Positions 43,732 to 62,613 of a DNA stretch of 64,000 nucleotides are shown here, in pieces (the stretch's first letter is position 1; each line of letters begins with the position of its first letter). The notes below the pieces were generated by a model that was given only the letters and a program-made list of their open reading frames with translations, was not told the origin of the DNA and searched no databases. This DNA comes from Eriocheir sinensis (taxonomy: Eukaryota > Arthropoda > Malacostraca > Decapoda > Varunidae), in NCBI RefSeq assembly GCF_024679095.1, contig NW_026110552.1:682001-746000 (forward strand), in the 5' to 3' direction. Made by a program: the position numbers and the translations under genes.

Positions 43732-44510
43732 ACGAAAATTTGAATAAAAATATATACAAAAAAAACAAAACAAAAAATTTCAATTTGTATGAAAATAGAT
43801 ATACAAAATACACATATAATTAGTTAAATTTGTATTTAAATACATGTACAAAATACACATATAATAATGTAAATTTGTATGAAATGAAAACAAATTCACA
43901 TAAAATTCGCGTCAAAATAAATAAACAAAATATCAATAAAAGAATGTGTATTTGTATGAAAATAGATATACAAAATACACATAAAATAACCTAAATTTGT
44001 ATCAAACTATATACAAAAATACACACAAATATTTTAAATTTGTATGAAAATAAATATTTAAAATACACATAAAATTAGGTAAATTTGTATTGAAATACAT
44101 ACACAAAATTCACATAAAATAATGTAAATTTGAATGAAAATACATAAACAAATACACTTAAAATAACGTAAATTTGTATAAAAAATATGTACAAAACACA
44201 AATAGAATAATGTAAAATCGTATCAAAATAAATACACAGAATATTAATAAAATAATGTAGATTTGTATGAAAATAAAGAAGCAAAATACCCATAAAATAA
44301 CGCATTTATAAAAATATATATACCAAAATACACATCAAAAAATTAAATTTGTATTAAAATAAATATACAAAAAACACATACAATAAGGTAAATTTGTATT
44401 GAAATAGATATGCAAAATACATATAAAACAATGTAAATTTGTTTCAAAATATATATACGAATACACATAAAATAACGTAGATTTCTATAAAAATATATAT
44501 ACAAAATACA

Positions 44511-44563
44511 TTTTATGTATTGTATGTATTGAAAGAGATATTTTATGTATTGAAAGAGATATT
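44511..44563. repeat. Local 21-bp tandem at a monomer fusion
   Basis: ATTTTATGTATTGAAAGAGAT-like units occur twice in a row, preceded by a TGTATTG-TATGTATTG stutter. This does not fit the 45-bp monomer and marks the joint between the part copied from 16.8-17.5 kb and the start of the 1.03-kb tandem. Confidence 0.85.
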
Positions 44564-45839
44564 CAAAAATACATATAAAACAATGTAAATCTGTTTCAAA
44601 ATATATATACGAATACACATAAAATAAAGTAGATTTCTATAGAAATATATATACAAAATACATATGAAATTATGTAAATACGTATGAAAATATATATACA
44701 AAATACATATCAAATAATGTAAATTCGTGTCAAAATAAATAAACAAAATATCATGAAAAGAATGTGTATTTGTATGAAAATAGATAATAGATAATAAATT
44801 TGTATAAAATATATATGCAAGATACACATTAAATAATGTAAATATGTATAAAAAGTATATACAAAAAACAAATAGAATAATGTAACATCGTATCAAATTA
44901 AATACACCGAATATTAATAAAATAATGTAAATTTGTATGAAAATAAAGATGCAAAATTCCCATAAAATAGCGCATTTCTTATAAAAATATATTTACCAAA
45001 ATACACATAAAATATTTATATTTGCATTGAAATAAATATACAAAATGCACATACAATAAGGTAAATTTGTATTGAAAGAGATATGCAAAAATACATATAA
45101 AACAATGTAAATTTGTTTCAAAATATATATACGAATACAAATAAAAAAACGTAGATTTCTACAAAAATATATATACAAAATACACATAAAATTAAGTAAA
45201 TACGTATAAAAAAATGTTTACAAAATACACATAAAATAATGTAATTTCGAATTAAAATAAATGTAAATTTGAATGAAAATATAAAAACAAATACACTTAA
45301 AATAACGTAGATTTGTATAAAATATATATGCAAGATACACATTAAATAATGTAAATGTGTATAAAAAAATATATACAAAAAACAAATAGAATAATGTAAA
45401 ATCGTATCAAAATAAATACTCAGAATATCAATAAAATAATGTAAATTTGTATGAAAATAAAGATGCAAAATTCCAAAAAATTATCGCATTTTTTATAAAA
45501 ATATATATACCAAAATACACTTAAAATATTTAAATTTGTATTAAAATAAATATACAAAATGCATATACAGTAAGGTAAATTTGTATTAAAAGAGATATTC
45601 AAAAATACATATAAAACAATGTAAATTTGTTTCAAAATATATATACGAATCCACATAAAATAAAGATTTCTATAGAAATATATATACAAAATACATATGA
45701 AATTATGTAAATACGTATAAAGATATATATACAAAATACATATCAAATAATGTAAATTCGTGTCAAAATAAATAAACAAAATATCATGTAAAGAATGTGT
45801 ATTTGTATCAAAATAGATAATAGATAATAAATTTGTATA

Positions 45840-47430
<1,591 letters not shown>

Positions 47431-48238
47431 TATATTTTTCAATTCAAATTTAGCTTATTTTGTGTGTATTTTGTATATATTTTCATACAAATTTAATTAC
47501 TTCTGTGTATTTATGTATATAGTTTTATATAAATTTACGTTATTTTATGTGTATTTTGTATATTTATATTTATACAAATACATACTTTATTGGTATTTTG
47601 TTTATTTATTTGATGAATTTACATTATTTTATGTGTATTTTGTATACATTTTTTTATACGTATTTACTTCATTTTATGTGTATTTTGTATATATATATTT
47701 ATAGAAATCTACGTTATTTTATGTGTATTCGTATACATATTTTGAAACAAATTTACTTTGCTTTATATGTATTTTGCGTATCTATTTCAATACAAATTTA
47801 CCTTATTGTATGTGTTTTTTATATATTTATTTTAATACAAATCTAATTTTTTTATGTGTATTTTAGTATATATATTTTAATAAATTAAAAAAATGCGTTA
47901 TTTTATGGGTATTTTGCCTCTTTATTTTCATACAAATTTACATTATTTTATTAATATTCTGTGTATTTATTTTGATACTATTTTACATTATTCTATTTGT
48001 GTTTTGTATATATTTTTTTATCCAAATTTACGTTATTTTAAGTGTATTTGTTTATGTATTTTCAATCAAATTTACATTATTTTATGTGTATTTTGTATAT
48101 GTATTTCCATACAAATTGACCTAATTTTATGTCTATTTTGTATATTTATTTTCATACAAATTTAAAATATTTTTGTGTATTTTTGTATATAGTTTGATAC
48201 AAATTTAGGTTATTTTATGTGTATTTTGAATATCTATT

Positions 48239-51200
48239 AAATATATATAGAAAATATATATGAAATGATGTAAATACGTATAAAAATATATATACAAAAT
48301 ACATATCAAATAATGTAAATTCTAGTCAAAATAAATAAACAAAATATCATGAAAAGAATGTGTATTTGTATGAAAATATAAAATAGATAATAAATTTGTA
48401 TAAAATATATATGCAAGATACACATTAAATAATGTAAATATGTATAAAAAAGTATATACAAAAAACAAATAGAATAATGTAAAATCGTATCAAAAAAAAT
48501 ACACCGAATATTAATAAAATAATGTAAATTTTTATGAAAATATATATGCAAAATTCCCATAAAATAGCGCATTTCTTATAAAAATATATATATAAAAATA
48601 CATATAAAATTTTTAAATTTGTATTGAAATAAATATACAAAATGCATATACAATAAGGTAAATTTGTATTGAAAGAGATATGCAAAAATACATATAAAAC
48701 AATTTAAATTTGTTTCAAAATATATATACGAATACAAATAAAAAAACGTAGATTTCTACAAAAATATATATACAAAATACACATAAAATTAAGAAAATAC
48801 GTATAAAAAAATGTATTCAAAATACACATAAAATAATGTAAATTCGAATTAAAATAAATAAACAAAATACCAATAAAAGAATGTGTATTTGGTAAATATA
48901 AATATACAAAATACACATACAAAATAAACATAAAAATAGGTAGATTTGTAATAAAATATATGTACAAAATACACATACAATAATGTGAATTTATATGAAA
49001 ATATATATACAAATACACATAAAATACCATGAATTTGAATAAAAAATTATATTCAAAATAAATATTAAATAATGTAAGAGCGTATAAAAATATATATACA
49101 AAGTACATATAAAATGAAAATTAAGATGCAAAATACCTATAAAATAATGCATTTTTTTATAAAATTATTGATACCAAAAAACACATAAAATATTTGAACT
49201 TGTATTAAAATAAATATACAAAATGCACATACAATAAGGTAAATTTGTATTGAAATAGATATGGAAAATACATATAAAATAATGTAAATTTGTTTCAAAA
49301 TATATATACGAATACACATAAAATAACGTAGATTTCTATATAAATACATATACAAAATACATAAAATTAAGTAAATACGTATAAAAATGTATACAAAATA
49401 CACATAAAATAATGTAAACTCGTATAAATGTAAATAAACAATATACCAATAAAAGAATGTGTATTTGTATAAATATAAATATACAAAATGCACATAAAAT
49501 AACGTAAATTTATATAAAACTATATACATAAAATAACGCAAATTTCTATAAAAATATATGTACAAAAATGAACATTAGATAAATTTGTATAAAAATATAT
49601 ATACAAAACACACATTAGATAATGTAAATGAGTATAAAAATATGCATACAAAATACCTAGGAAATACTAAATTCGTATCGAATTAAATTAAGAAATACCA
49701 ATAAAATAATGTAATTTTGGATGAAAATATATATACAAAATACACAAAATAACCTAAATACAAATACAAATATACACATAAAATAATTTAAAATTGAATG
49801 AAATAAATATACAAAATAAACATAAAATAAGGTAAATTTGTAATGAAATATATGAAAAAATACACATAAAATAATATAAATTTGTATGAAAATATATATA
49901 CAAATACACATTAAATAACATGAATTTGTATAAAATTTGTATCAAAATATATACTTATACACACAATAAAATAACGTAATTTTTTTATGAAAATGTATAT
50001 ACAAAATACACATAAAATAATTTAAATACGTAGAAAAATATATATACAAAAAACACATAAAATAGTGTAAATATGTATGAAAATATATAAACAAAAACAC
50101 ATAAAATAATGTAAATTTGGATAAAAAATATATACAAAATTAACATTAAATAATGTAAATATATATATAAAAAATATATACAAAAAACACATAGAATAAT
50201 GTTAAATCGTATCAAAATAAATAAAGAGAATATCAATAAAATAATGTAAATTTGTATGAAAATAAGGATGCAAAATATCCATATAATAACGCATATTTGC
50301 ATAAAAATATATATACAAAAATACATATAAAATAATTAAATTTGTATTAAAATATATGCATAAAATATGTGCATAAAAATGCACGTAAAATAAAGTAAAT
50401 TTGTATTGAAATAGATATGCAAAATACACATTAATAATGTAAATTTGTATCAAAATATATATACGAATACTCATAAAATAGAGTAAATTTCTTTGAAAAT
50501 ATACATACAAAATAGATATACAAAAAACACATATAACTAGTTAAATATGTATTTAAATACATGTACAAAAAACACATAAAATAATGTAGATTTGTATGAA
50601 ATGAAAACAAATACATTTTATATAAAATATATATACAAAATACACATAGAATAATGTAAAATCATATCAAAATAAATACACAGAATATCAATAAAATAAT
50701 GTAAATTTGTATGAAAATAAAGATCCAAAATACCCATAAAATAAAGCATATTTTTATAAAAATATAAATTCAAAAATACACTTAGGTGAATCAAATTTGT
50801 ATTAAAATTAATATACAAAATACACATACAATAAAGTAAATTTGTATTAAAAAAATATGCAAAATACACATAAAACAATGTAAATTTGTTTCAAAATATA
50901 TATACGAATACACATAAAATAACGCAGATTTCTATAGAAATATATATACAAAATACACTTGAAATAATGTAAATACGTATAAAAATATATATACAAAATA
51001 CACATTAAATAATGTTAATTCGTGTCAAAATAAATAAACAAAATATAATGAAAAGAATGTGTATTTGTATGAAAATAGATATACAAAATATACATAAAAT
51101 AACCTAAATTTGTATAAAACTATATACAAAAATACACAAAAATAATTTAAACTTGAATGAAAATAAATATACAAAAAACATATAAAATTAGGTAAATTTG

Positions 51201-51837
51201 TATTGAAATACATATACAAAATACACATAAAATAATGTAAATTTGAATGAAAATATATTAACATATAGACTTAAAATAACGTAAATTTGTATCAAATATA
51301 TATACAAAAAACATTAAATAATGTAAATATGTATAAAAAAATATATACAAAACACAAATAAAATAATGTAAAATCGTATCAAAATAAATACAGAAAATAT
51401 TAATAAAATAATGTAAATTTGAATGAAAATTAAGATACAAAATACCCATAAAATAATGCATTTTTTATAAAAACATATATACGAAAAAACATAATATATT
51501 TGATTTTGTATTAAAATAAATAGATATACAAAATACTCATAAAATAAACTAAACTTGATTTGAAATATATATACAAAATACATAAAATAATGTAAATTTG
51601 TATCAAAATACTTATACAAATACACATATAATAACGCAAATTTGTATAAAAATATATAAACAAAATACACATTAAATAATGTAAATACGTATAAAAAAAT
51701 GTACAAAATACACAAATAATCATGTAATTCGTATCAAAATAAATAGACAAAATACCAATAAAATAATGTAAATTTCTATGAGAAAACATATACAAAATAC
51801 ACATAAATAACGCAAATATCAATAAAAATATATATAA
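48239..51837 (-). repeat. Satellite array, - orientation (block 23)
   Basis: About 80 monomers. 48,240-49,110 resembles 40,500-41,310. From 49,115 it is family C copy 4. A stutter at 50,350-50,395 (ATATGCATAAAATATGTGCA) is a small local rearrangement absent from the other C copies. Confidence 0.92.
49115..51837 (-). repeat. Segmental duplication family C, copy 4
   Basis: Inverted copy of 1,676-4,330, extending to the K hairpin. The monomer at about 49,895 is unexpanded where copies 2 and 3 have (AT)n. It shares ATACTTATACACAC (complement of TATAAGTAT) with copies 2 and 3. Confidence 0.85.
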
Positions 51838-51853
51838 TATAATATATTTTTAA
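51822..51853. other. Hairpin junction K, copy 3 (inverted)
   Basis: Complement of the junction at 21,479-21,510, with arms of 11 bp around ATAATATA-type loop sequence, at a - to + flip. Confidence 0.85.
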
Positions 51854-53276
51854 ATATATTTAAAATATTTAATGTATATTTTGTATACATATTTTATCCA
51901 AATTTACGTTATTTTATATGTATTTGTTTATATATTTTCATACAAATTTACATTATTTTATGTGAGTTTTGTATATGTATTTCAATACAAATTTGCCTAA
52001 CTTTATGTGTATTTTGCATATCTATTTTCAAACAAATTAAAAAAAAATTGTGTATTTTTGTATATATTTTTATACAAATTTTAGTTATTTTATTAGTTTT
52101 TTGTATATATATTTTCCTACAAATATACATTCTTTTATTGGATTTTTGTTTATTTAATTTTTTACGAATTTACATTATTTTATGTGTATTTTGTATATAT
52201 ATTTTCTACGTATTTAAATTATTTTATGTGTATTTATATATACATTTTCATAAAATTTACGTTATTTTATTGTGTGTATTCGTATATATTTTGAAACAAA
52301 TTTTATACAAATTCATGTTATTTTATGTGTATTTGTATATATATTTTCATACAAATTTATATTATTTTATGTGTATACTTACATATATTTTATTACAAAT
52401 TTACCTTATTTTTATGTTAATTTTGTATATTTATTTCATTCAATTTTAAATTATTTAATGTGTATACTTGTATTTGTATTTAGGTTATTTTATGTGTGTT
52501 TTCTATATATATTTTCATCCAAAATTACATTATTTTATTGTTATTTTCTTAATTTAACTCGAAACGAATTTAGATTATTTCATAGGTATTTTGTATACAT
52601 ATTTTTATACTCATTTACATTATCTAATGTGTGTTTTGTATATATTTTTTTATGCAAACTAATTTTATGTGCATTTTTGTACATATATTTTTATAGAAAC
52701 TTAAAACGTTATTTTATGTGTATTTTGTATATGTTTTCTCATACAAATTTACTTTATTTAATTAGTTTTTTGTTTATTTATTTTGATACGAATGACTTGA
52801 TTATTTGTGTATTTGTATATGTTTTTTCAAACAAATTTATATTATTTCATTGGTATTTTGTTTATTTATTTTGATACGAATTACATGATTATATGTGTAT
52901 TTTGTACATATTTTTTATACGTATTTACATTATTTAATGTGTATTTTGTTTATATATTTTCATACAAATTTACATTAATATATGTGTATTTGTATAAATA
53001 TTTTGATACAAATTTACTTTAATTAATGTATTTTGTATGTATATATTTCAATTCAAATTTAGCTTATTTTGTGTGTATTTTGTATATCTATTTTCATACA
53101 AATTTAATTACTTCTGTGTATTTTTATATAGTTTTATACAAATTTACGTTATTTTATGTGTATATTGTATATTTATATTTATACAAATACACAATCTTTT
53201 TTTGGTATTTTGTTTATTTATTTTGATACGAATTTACATTATTTTATGTGTAGTTTGTATAAATTTTTTATACGTA
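51838..53276 (+). repeat. Satellite array, + orientation (block 24)
   Basis: About 32 monomers. 51,838-52,740 is the inverted copy of about 20,640-21,494 and a direct relative of 62,598-63,180. The 200-codon frame 52,272-52,874 is a repeat translation with a 15-residue period. Confidence 0.9.
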
Positions 53277-53322
53277 TATATACAAAACACACATTAGATA
53301 ATGTAAATGAGTATAAAAATAT
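53277..53322 (-). repeat. Single inverted monomer (block 25)
   Basis: One A-rich monomer (AAAACACACATTAGATAATG, then GTAAATGAGTATAAAAATAT) inside T-rich array. The same variant is in normal context at about 20,780, 41,812 and 49,607. It is the smallest inversion in the window and equals one monomer in length. Confidence 0.87.
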
Positions 53323-54757
53323 GTGTATTTTGTATATATATTTTTATACAAATCTACGTTATTTTATGTGTATTCGTATATATATTTTGAAACAAATTTA
53401 TTATATGTGTATTTGTATAAATATTTTGATACAAATTTACTTTATTTCATGTATTTTGTATATATATTTCAATTCAAATTTAGCTTTTTTTTATCTGTAT
53501 TTTATATATCTATTTTCATACGAATTTAATTACTTCTGTGTATTTTTGTATATAGTTTTATACAAATTTACGTTATTTTATGTGTATTTTGTATATTTAT
53601 ATTTATACAAATACACATTCTTTTTTTGGTATTTTGTTTATTTATTTTGATACGAATTTACATTATTTTATGTGTAATTTGTATACATTTTTTTATACGT
53701 ATTTACTTCATTTATTCATTTATTTATTTGTATATATTTTTATAGAAATCTACGTTATTTTATGTGTATTCGTATATATATTTTGAAACAAATTTACATT
53801 GTTTTATATGTATTTTGCATATCTATTTCAATACAGATTTACATTATTATATGTGTATTTTGTATATTTATTTTAATACAAATTAATTTTTTATGTGTAT
53901 TTTTGTAAATATATTTTTATAAAAAAATGCGTTATTTTATGGGTATTTTGCATCTTTATTTTCATACAAATTTACATTATTTTATTAACATTCTGTGTAT
54001 TTTTTTTATACGATTTTACATTATTCTATTTGTGTTTTGTATATATATTTTTTATACATATTTACATTATTTAATAAGTATTTTGTATATATATTTTATA
54101 CAAATTTACGTTAATTTAAGTGTATTTGTTTATATATTTTCATTCAAATTTACATTATTTTATGTGTATTTTGTATATGTATTTCAATACAAACTTACCT
54201 AATTTTATGTGTATTTTGTATATTTATTTTCATACAAATTTAATTTATTTTTGTGTATTTTTATATATAGTTTTATACAAATTTACGTTATTTTATGTGT
54301 ATTTTATACATGTATTTTCATACAAATACACATTCTCTTCTTGATATTCTTATTTATTTTGTCACGAGTTTACATTATTTAATGTGTATTTTGTATATAT
54401 ATTTTTATACGTATTTACATCATTTCATGTGTATTTGTATATATATTTCTATAGCTATCTACGTTTTTTTAAGTGTATTCGTATATATATTTTGAAACAA
54501 ATCTTCATTATTTTATGTTTATTTTGTATATATATTCCATTACAAATTTGCCTTATTTTATGTTTATTTTTATATCTATTTTCATTCAAATTCAAATTAT
54601 TTTATGTGTATATATTTATTTGTATATACGTTCTTTTATGTGTATTTTCTATATATATTTTCATTCAAAATTACATTATTTTATCGGTATTTTGTTCATT
54701 TTTTTCGATACGAATTTAGATTATTTCAAATGTATTTTCTATACATATACATATAGA
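53323..54757 (+). repeat. Satellite array, + orientation (block 26)
   Basis: About 32 monomers. 53,930-54,757 is a direct copy of 5,950-6,783, including the right-hand junction with CATATAGAGTA. A short ATTT-type run (TTTATTCATTTATTTATTTG) at 53,710-53,730 replaces half a monomer. Confidence 0.9.
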
Positions 54758-54853
54758 GTAAATTTCTATGAAAATATATATTGAAAATACATATAAAATT
54801 ATGTAAATAAGTATAAAAATATATATATCAAATACACCTAAAAAAATGAGAAT
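54758..54853 (-). repeat. Two-monomer - piece (block 27)
   Basis: About 96 bp matching 6,783-6,880 and 28,178-28,275, the start of the long - blocks of family A. It is then cut at GAGAATTCAATATAAATTTA, so the A-family array resumes only at 55,355. Confidence 0.87.
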
Positions 54854-55354
54854 TCAATATAAATTTACCTTATTGTATGTGCATTGTGTATATTTATTTC
54901 AATACAAATTTAAATATTTTATGTGTATTTTGGTATATATATTTTTATAAGAAATGCGCTATTTTATGGGAATTTTGCATCTTTATTTTCATACAAACTT
55001 ACATTATTTTATTTTCATAGAAATTTACTCTATTTTATGAGTATTCGTATATATATTTTGATACAAATTTACATTATTGATGTGTATTTTGCATATCTAT
55101 TTCAATACAGATTTACCTTATTGTATGTGTATTTTGTCTATTTATTTTAATACAAATTAATTTTTTTATGTGTATTTTTGTATAAATATATTTCTATAAA
55201 AAAAATGCGTTATTTTATGGGTATTTTGCATCTTTATTTTCATACAAATTTACATTTTTTTATTAATATTCTGTGTATTTATTTTGATACGATTTTACAT
55301 TATTCTATTTGTGTTTTGTATATATTTTTTTATTCAAATTTACGTTATTTTAAG
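54854..55354 (+). repeat. Satellite array, + orientation (block 28, 11 monomers)
   Basis: An 11-monomer + segment in the place where family A copies 1 and 2 have 2.37 kb of - array (6,880-9,245). It ends at TTATTTTAAGTAAAAATATA with a flip to -. It contains types from more than one source, including one like 3,030-3,120. Confidence 0.87.
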
Positions 55355-59457
<4,103 letters not shown>

Positions 59458-60886
59458 GTCTATTTTGTATATTTATTTTCATACAAATTGAAATTATTTT
59501 AGTTTATTTTTTTATATATTTTCATACAATTTTTCGTTATTTAATGTGTATTTTGTATATTTATTTTCTACAAATATACGTTCTTTTATCTGAATTTTGT
59601 TTATTGAATTTGTAACGAATTTACCTTATTTTGTATATCTATTTTCATACAAATTAAAATACTTCTGTGTATTTTTTTATATAGTTTTATATAAATTTAA
59701 GTTATTTTATGTGTATTTTGTATATTTATATTTATACAAATACACATTCTTTTATTGATATTTTGTATATTTATTTTGATACGAATTTACATTATTTTAT
59801 GTGTATTTTGTATACATTTTTTTTATACGTATTTACTTCATTTTATGTGTATTTTGTATATATATTTTTTTAGAAATCTACGTTATTTTATGTGTATTCG
59901 TATATATATTTTGAAACAAATTTACATTGTTTTATATGTATTTTGCATATCTATTTCAATACAAATTTACCTTATAGAATGTGTTTTTTGTATATTTATT
60001 TTAATACAAATTTAATTTTTTGATGTGTATTTTGGTATATATATTTTTATAAATAAAAAAAATGCGTTATTTTATGGGTATTTTTATAAATATTTTGATA
60101 CAAATCTACATTATTTTATGTCTTTTGTATATACATTTCAATTCAAATTTAGCTTATTTTATCTGTATTTTGTATATCTATTTTCATACGAATTTAATTA
60201 CTTCTGTGTATTTTTGTATATAGTTTTATATAAATTTACGTTATTTTATGTATTTTGTATATTTATATTTATACAAATACACATTCTTTTTTTGGTATTA
60301 TGTTTATTTATTTTGATACGAATTTACATTATTTTATGTGTAATTTGTATACATTTTTTTATACGTATTTACTTCATTTTTATGTATTTTGTATATATAT
60401 TTTATACAAATCTTCGTTATTTTATGTGTATTCGTATATATTTTGAAACAAATTTACATTGTTTTATATGTAATTTGCATATCTATTTCAATACAGATTT
60501 ACCTTATTATGTGTATTTTGTATATTTATTTTAATACAAATTAATTTTTCATGTGTATTTTGGTATATATATTTTTATAAAAATGCGTTATTTAATGGGT
60601 ATTTTGCATCTTTATTTTCATACAAATTTACATTGTTTTATTAATATTCTGTATTTATTTGATACGATTTTACCTTATTCTATTTGTGTTTTGTATATAT
60701 TTTTTTATACATATTTACATTATTTAATGTGTATTTGGTATATTTTAAAACAAATTTACGTTATTTTATGCGCATCTGTTAAAATATTTTGATACAAAAT
60801 TACATTATTTTATATATTTTGTATATATATATTTCAATACAAATTTAGTTTGATTTATGTATATTTTGTATATCTATTTTCATTTG
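59458..60886 (+). repeat. Satellite array, + orientation (block 30)
   Basis: About 32 monomers, collinear with 34,570-35,966 including the terminal flip (TCATTTGTATCAAAATAAAT). Confidence 0.9.
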
Positions 60887-62597
60887 TATCAAAATAAATA
60901 AACAAAATAGCAATAAAATAATGTAAATTTGTATGAGAAAACATATACAAATGCACATAAAATAAAGTAAATTTGCAAATTTGTATTGAAATAGATATGC
61001 AAAATACATATAAAACAATGTAAATTTGTTTCAAAATATATATACGAATACACATAAAATAACGTAGATTTCTATAAAAATATGTATAAAATACACATAA
61101 AATGAAGTAAATACGTATAAAAAAATGAATACAAAAAATACATAAAAATCGTATCAAGATAAATAAACAAAATACCAGTAAAAGAATGTGTATTTGTAAA
61201 AATATAAATATACAAAATACACATAAAATATCGTAAAATTTGTATAAAACTATATATAAAAATACACAGAAGTAATTAAATTTGTATAAAAATATATATA
61301 CAAAATACAGCTAAATTAAGCTAAATTTGAATTGAAATGTACATACAAAATACTTAAAATAATGTAAATCTGTATCAAAATATTTATACAAATACATATA
61401 ATAACGTAGATTTGTTTAAAAATATATAAACAAAATACACATTAAGTAATGTAAATACGTATAAAAAATATGTAGAAAATACACATATAATCATGTAATT
61501 CGTATCAAAATAAATAAACAAAATAGCAATAAAATAATGTAAATTTGTATGAGAAAACATATACAAATAACGCAAATTTCTATAAAAATATATGTACAAA
61601 AATGCACATAAAATAAAGTAAATTTGCAAAAAAATATATATACAAAACATACACTAAATAATGTAAATGCGTACATAAAATAACCTAAATTTGTATAAAA
61701 CAATATACAAAAATACACAAAAATAATTTAAATTTGTTTGAAAAGAAATATACAAAATACACATTAAATAATGTTAATTCGTGTCAAAATAAATAAACAA
61801 AATATCATGAAGAGAATGTGTATTTGTATGAAAATAGATAAACAAAATACACATAAAATAACCTAAATTTGTATAAAAGTATATACAAAAATACACAAAA
61901 ATAATTTAAACTTGTATGAAAATAAATATTCAAAAAACATATAAAATTAGGTAAATTTGTATTGAAATACATATACAAAATACACTGAAAATAATGTAAA
62001 TTTGAATGAAAATATATAAACATATAGACTTAAAATAACGTAAATTTGTATCAAATATATATACAAGAAAACATTAAATAATGTAAATATGTATAAAAAA
62101 ATATATACAAAACACAAATAAAATAATGTAAAATCGTTTCAAAATAAGTACAGAAAATATTAATAAAATAATGTAAATTTGTATGAAAATTAAGATGCAA
62201 AATACCTATAAAATAATGCATTTTTTATAAAAATATATATACGAAAAAACATAAAATATTTGATTTTGTATTAAAATAAATAGATATACAAAATACTCAT
62301 AAAATAAGCTAAATTTGAATTGAAATATATATACAAAATACATAAAATAATGTAAATTTGTATGAAAATACTTTTACAAATACACATATAATAACGTAAA
62401 TTTAAATAAAAATATATAAACAAAATACACATTAAATAATGTAAATACGTATAAAAAAATGTACAAAATACACAAATAATCATGTAATTCGTATCAAAAT
62501 AAATAGACAAAATACAAATAAAATAATGTAAATTTCTATGAGAAAACATATACAAAATACACATAAATAACGCAAATATCAATAAAAATATATATAA
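60887..62597 (-). repeat. Satellite array, - orientation (block 31)
   Basis: About 38 monomers from two sources. 60,887-61,760 matches 35,967-36,830. 61,762-62,597 matches 50,996-51,837 at an offset of about 10.77 kb. The joint at about 61,760 lies within CAAAATACACATTAAATAAT and keeps the monomer phase. Confidence 0.9.
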
Positions 62598-62613
62598 TAT
62601 AATATATTTTTAA
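62582..62613. other. Hairpin junction K, copy 4 (inverted)
   Basis: Direct copy of 51,822-51,853 at a - to + flip, with arms of about 11 bp of A5/T5-flanked AT sequence. Confidence 0.85.
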
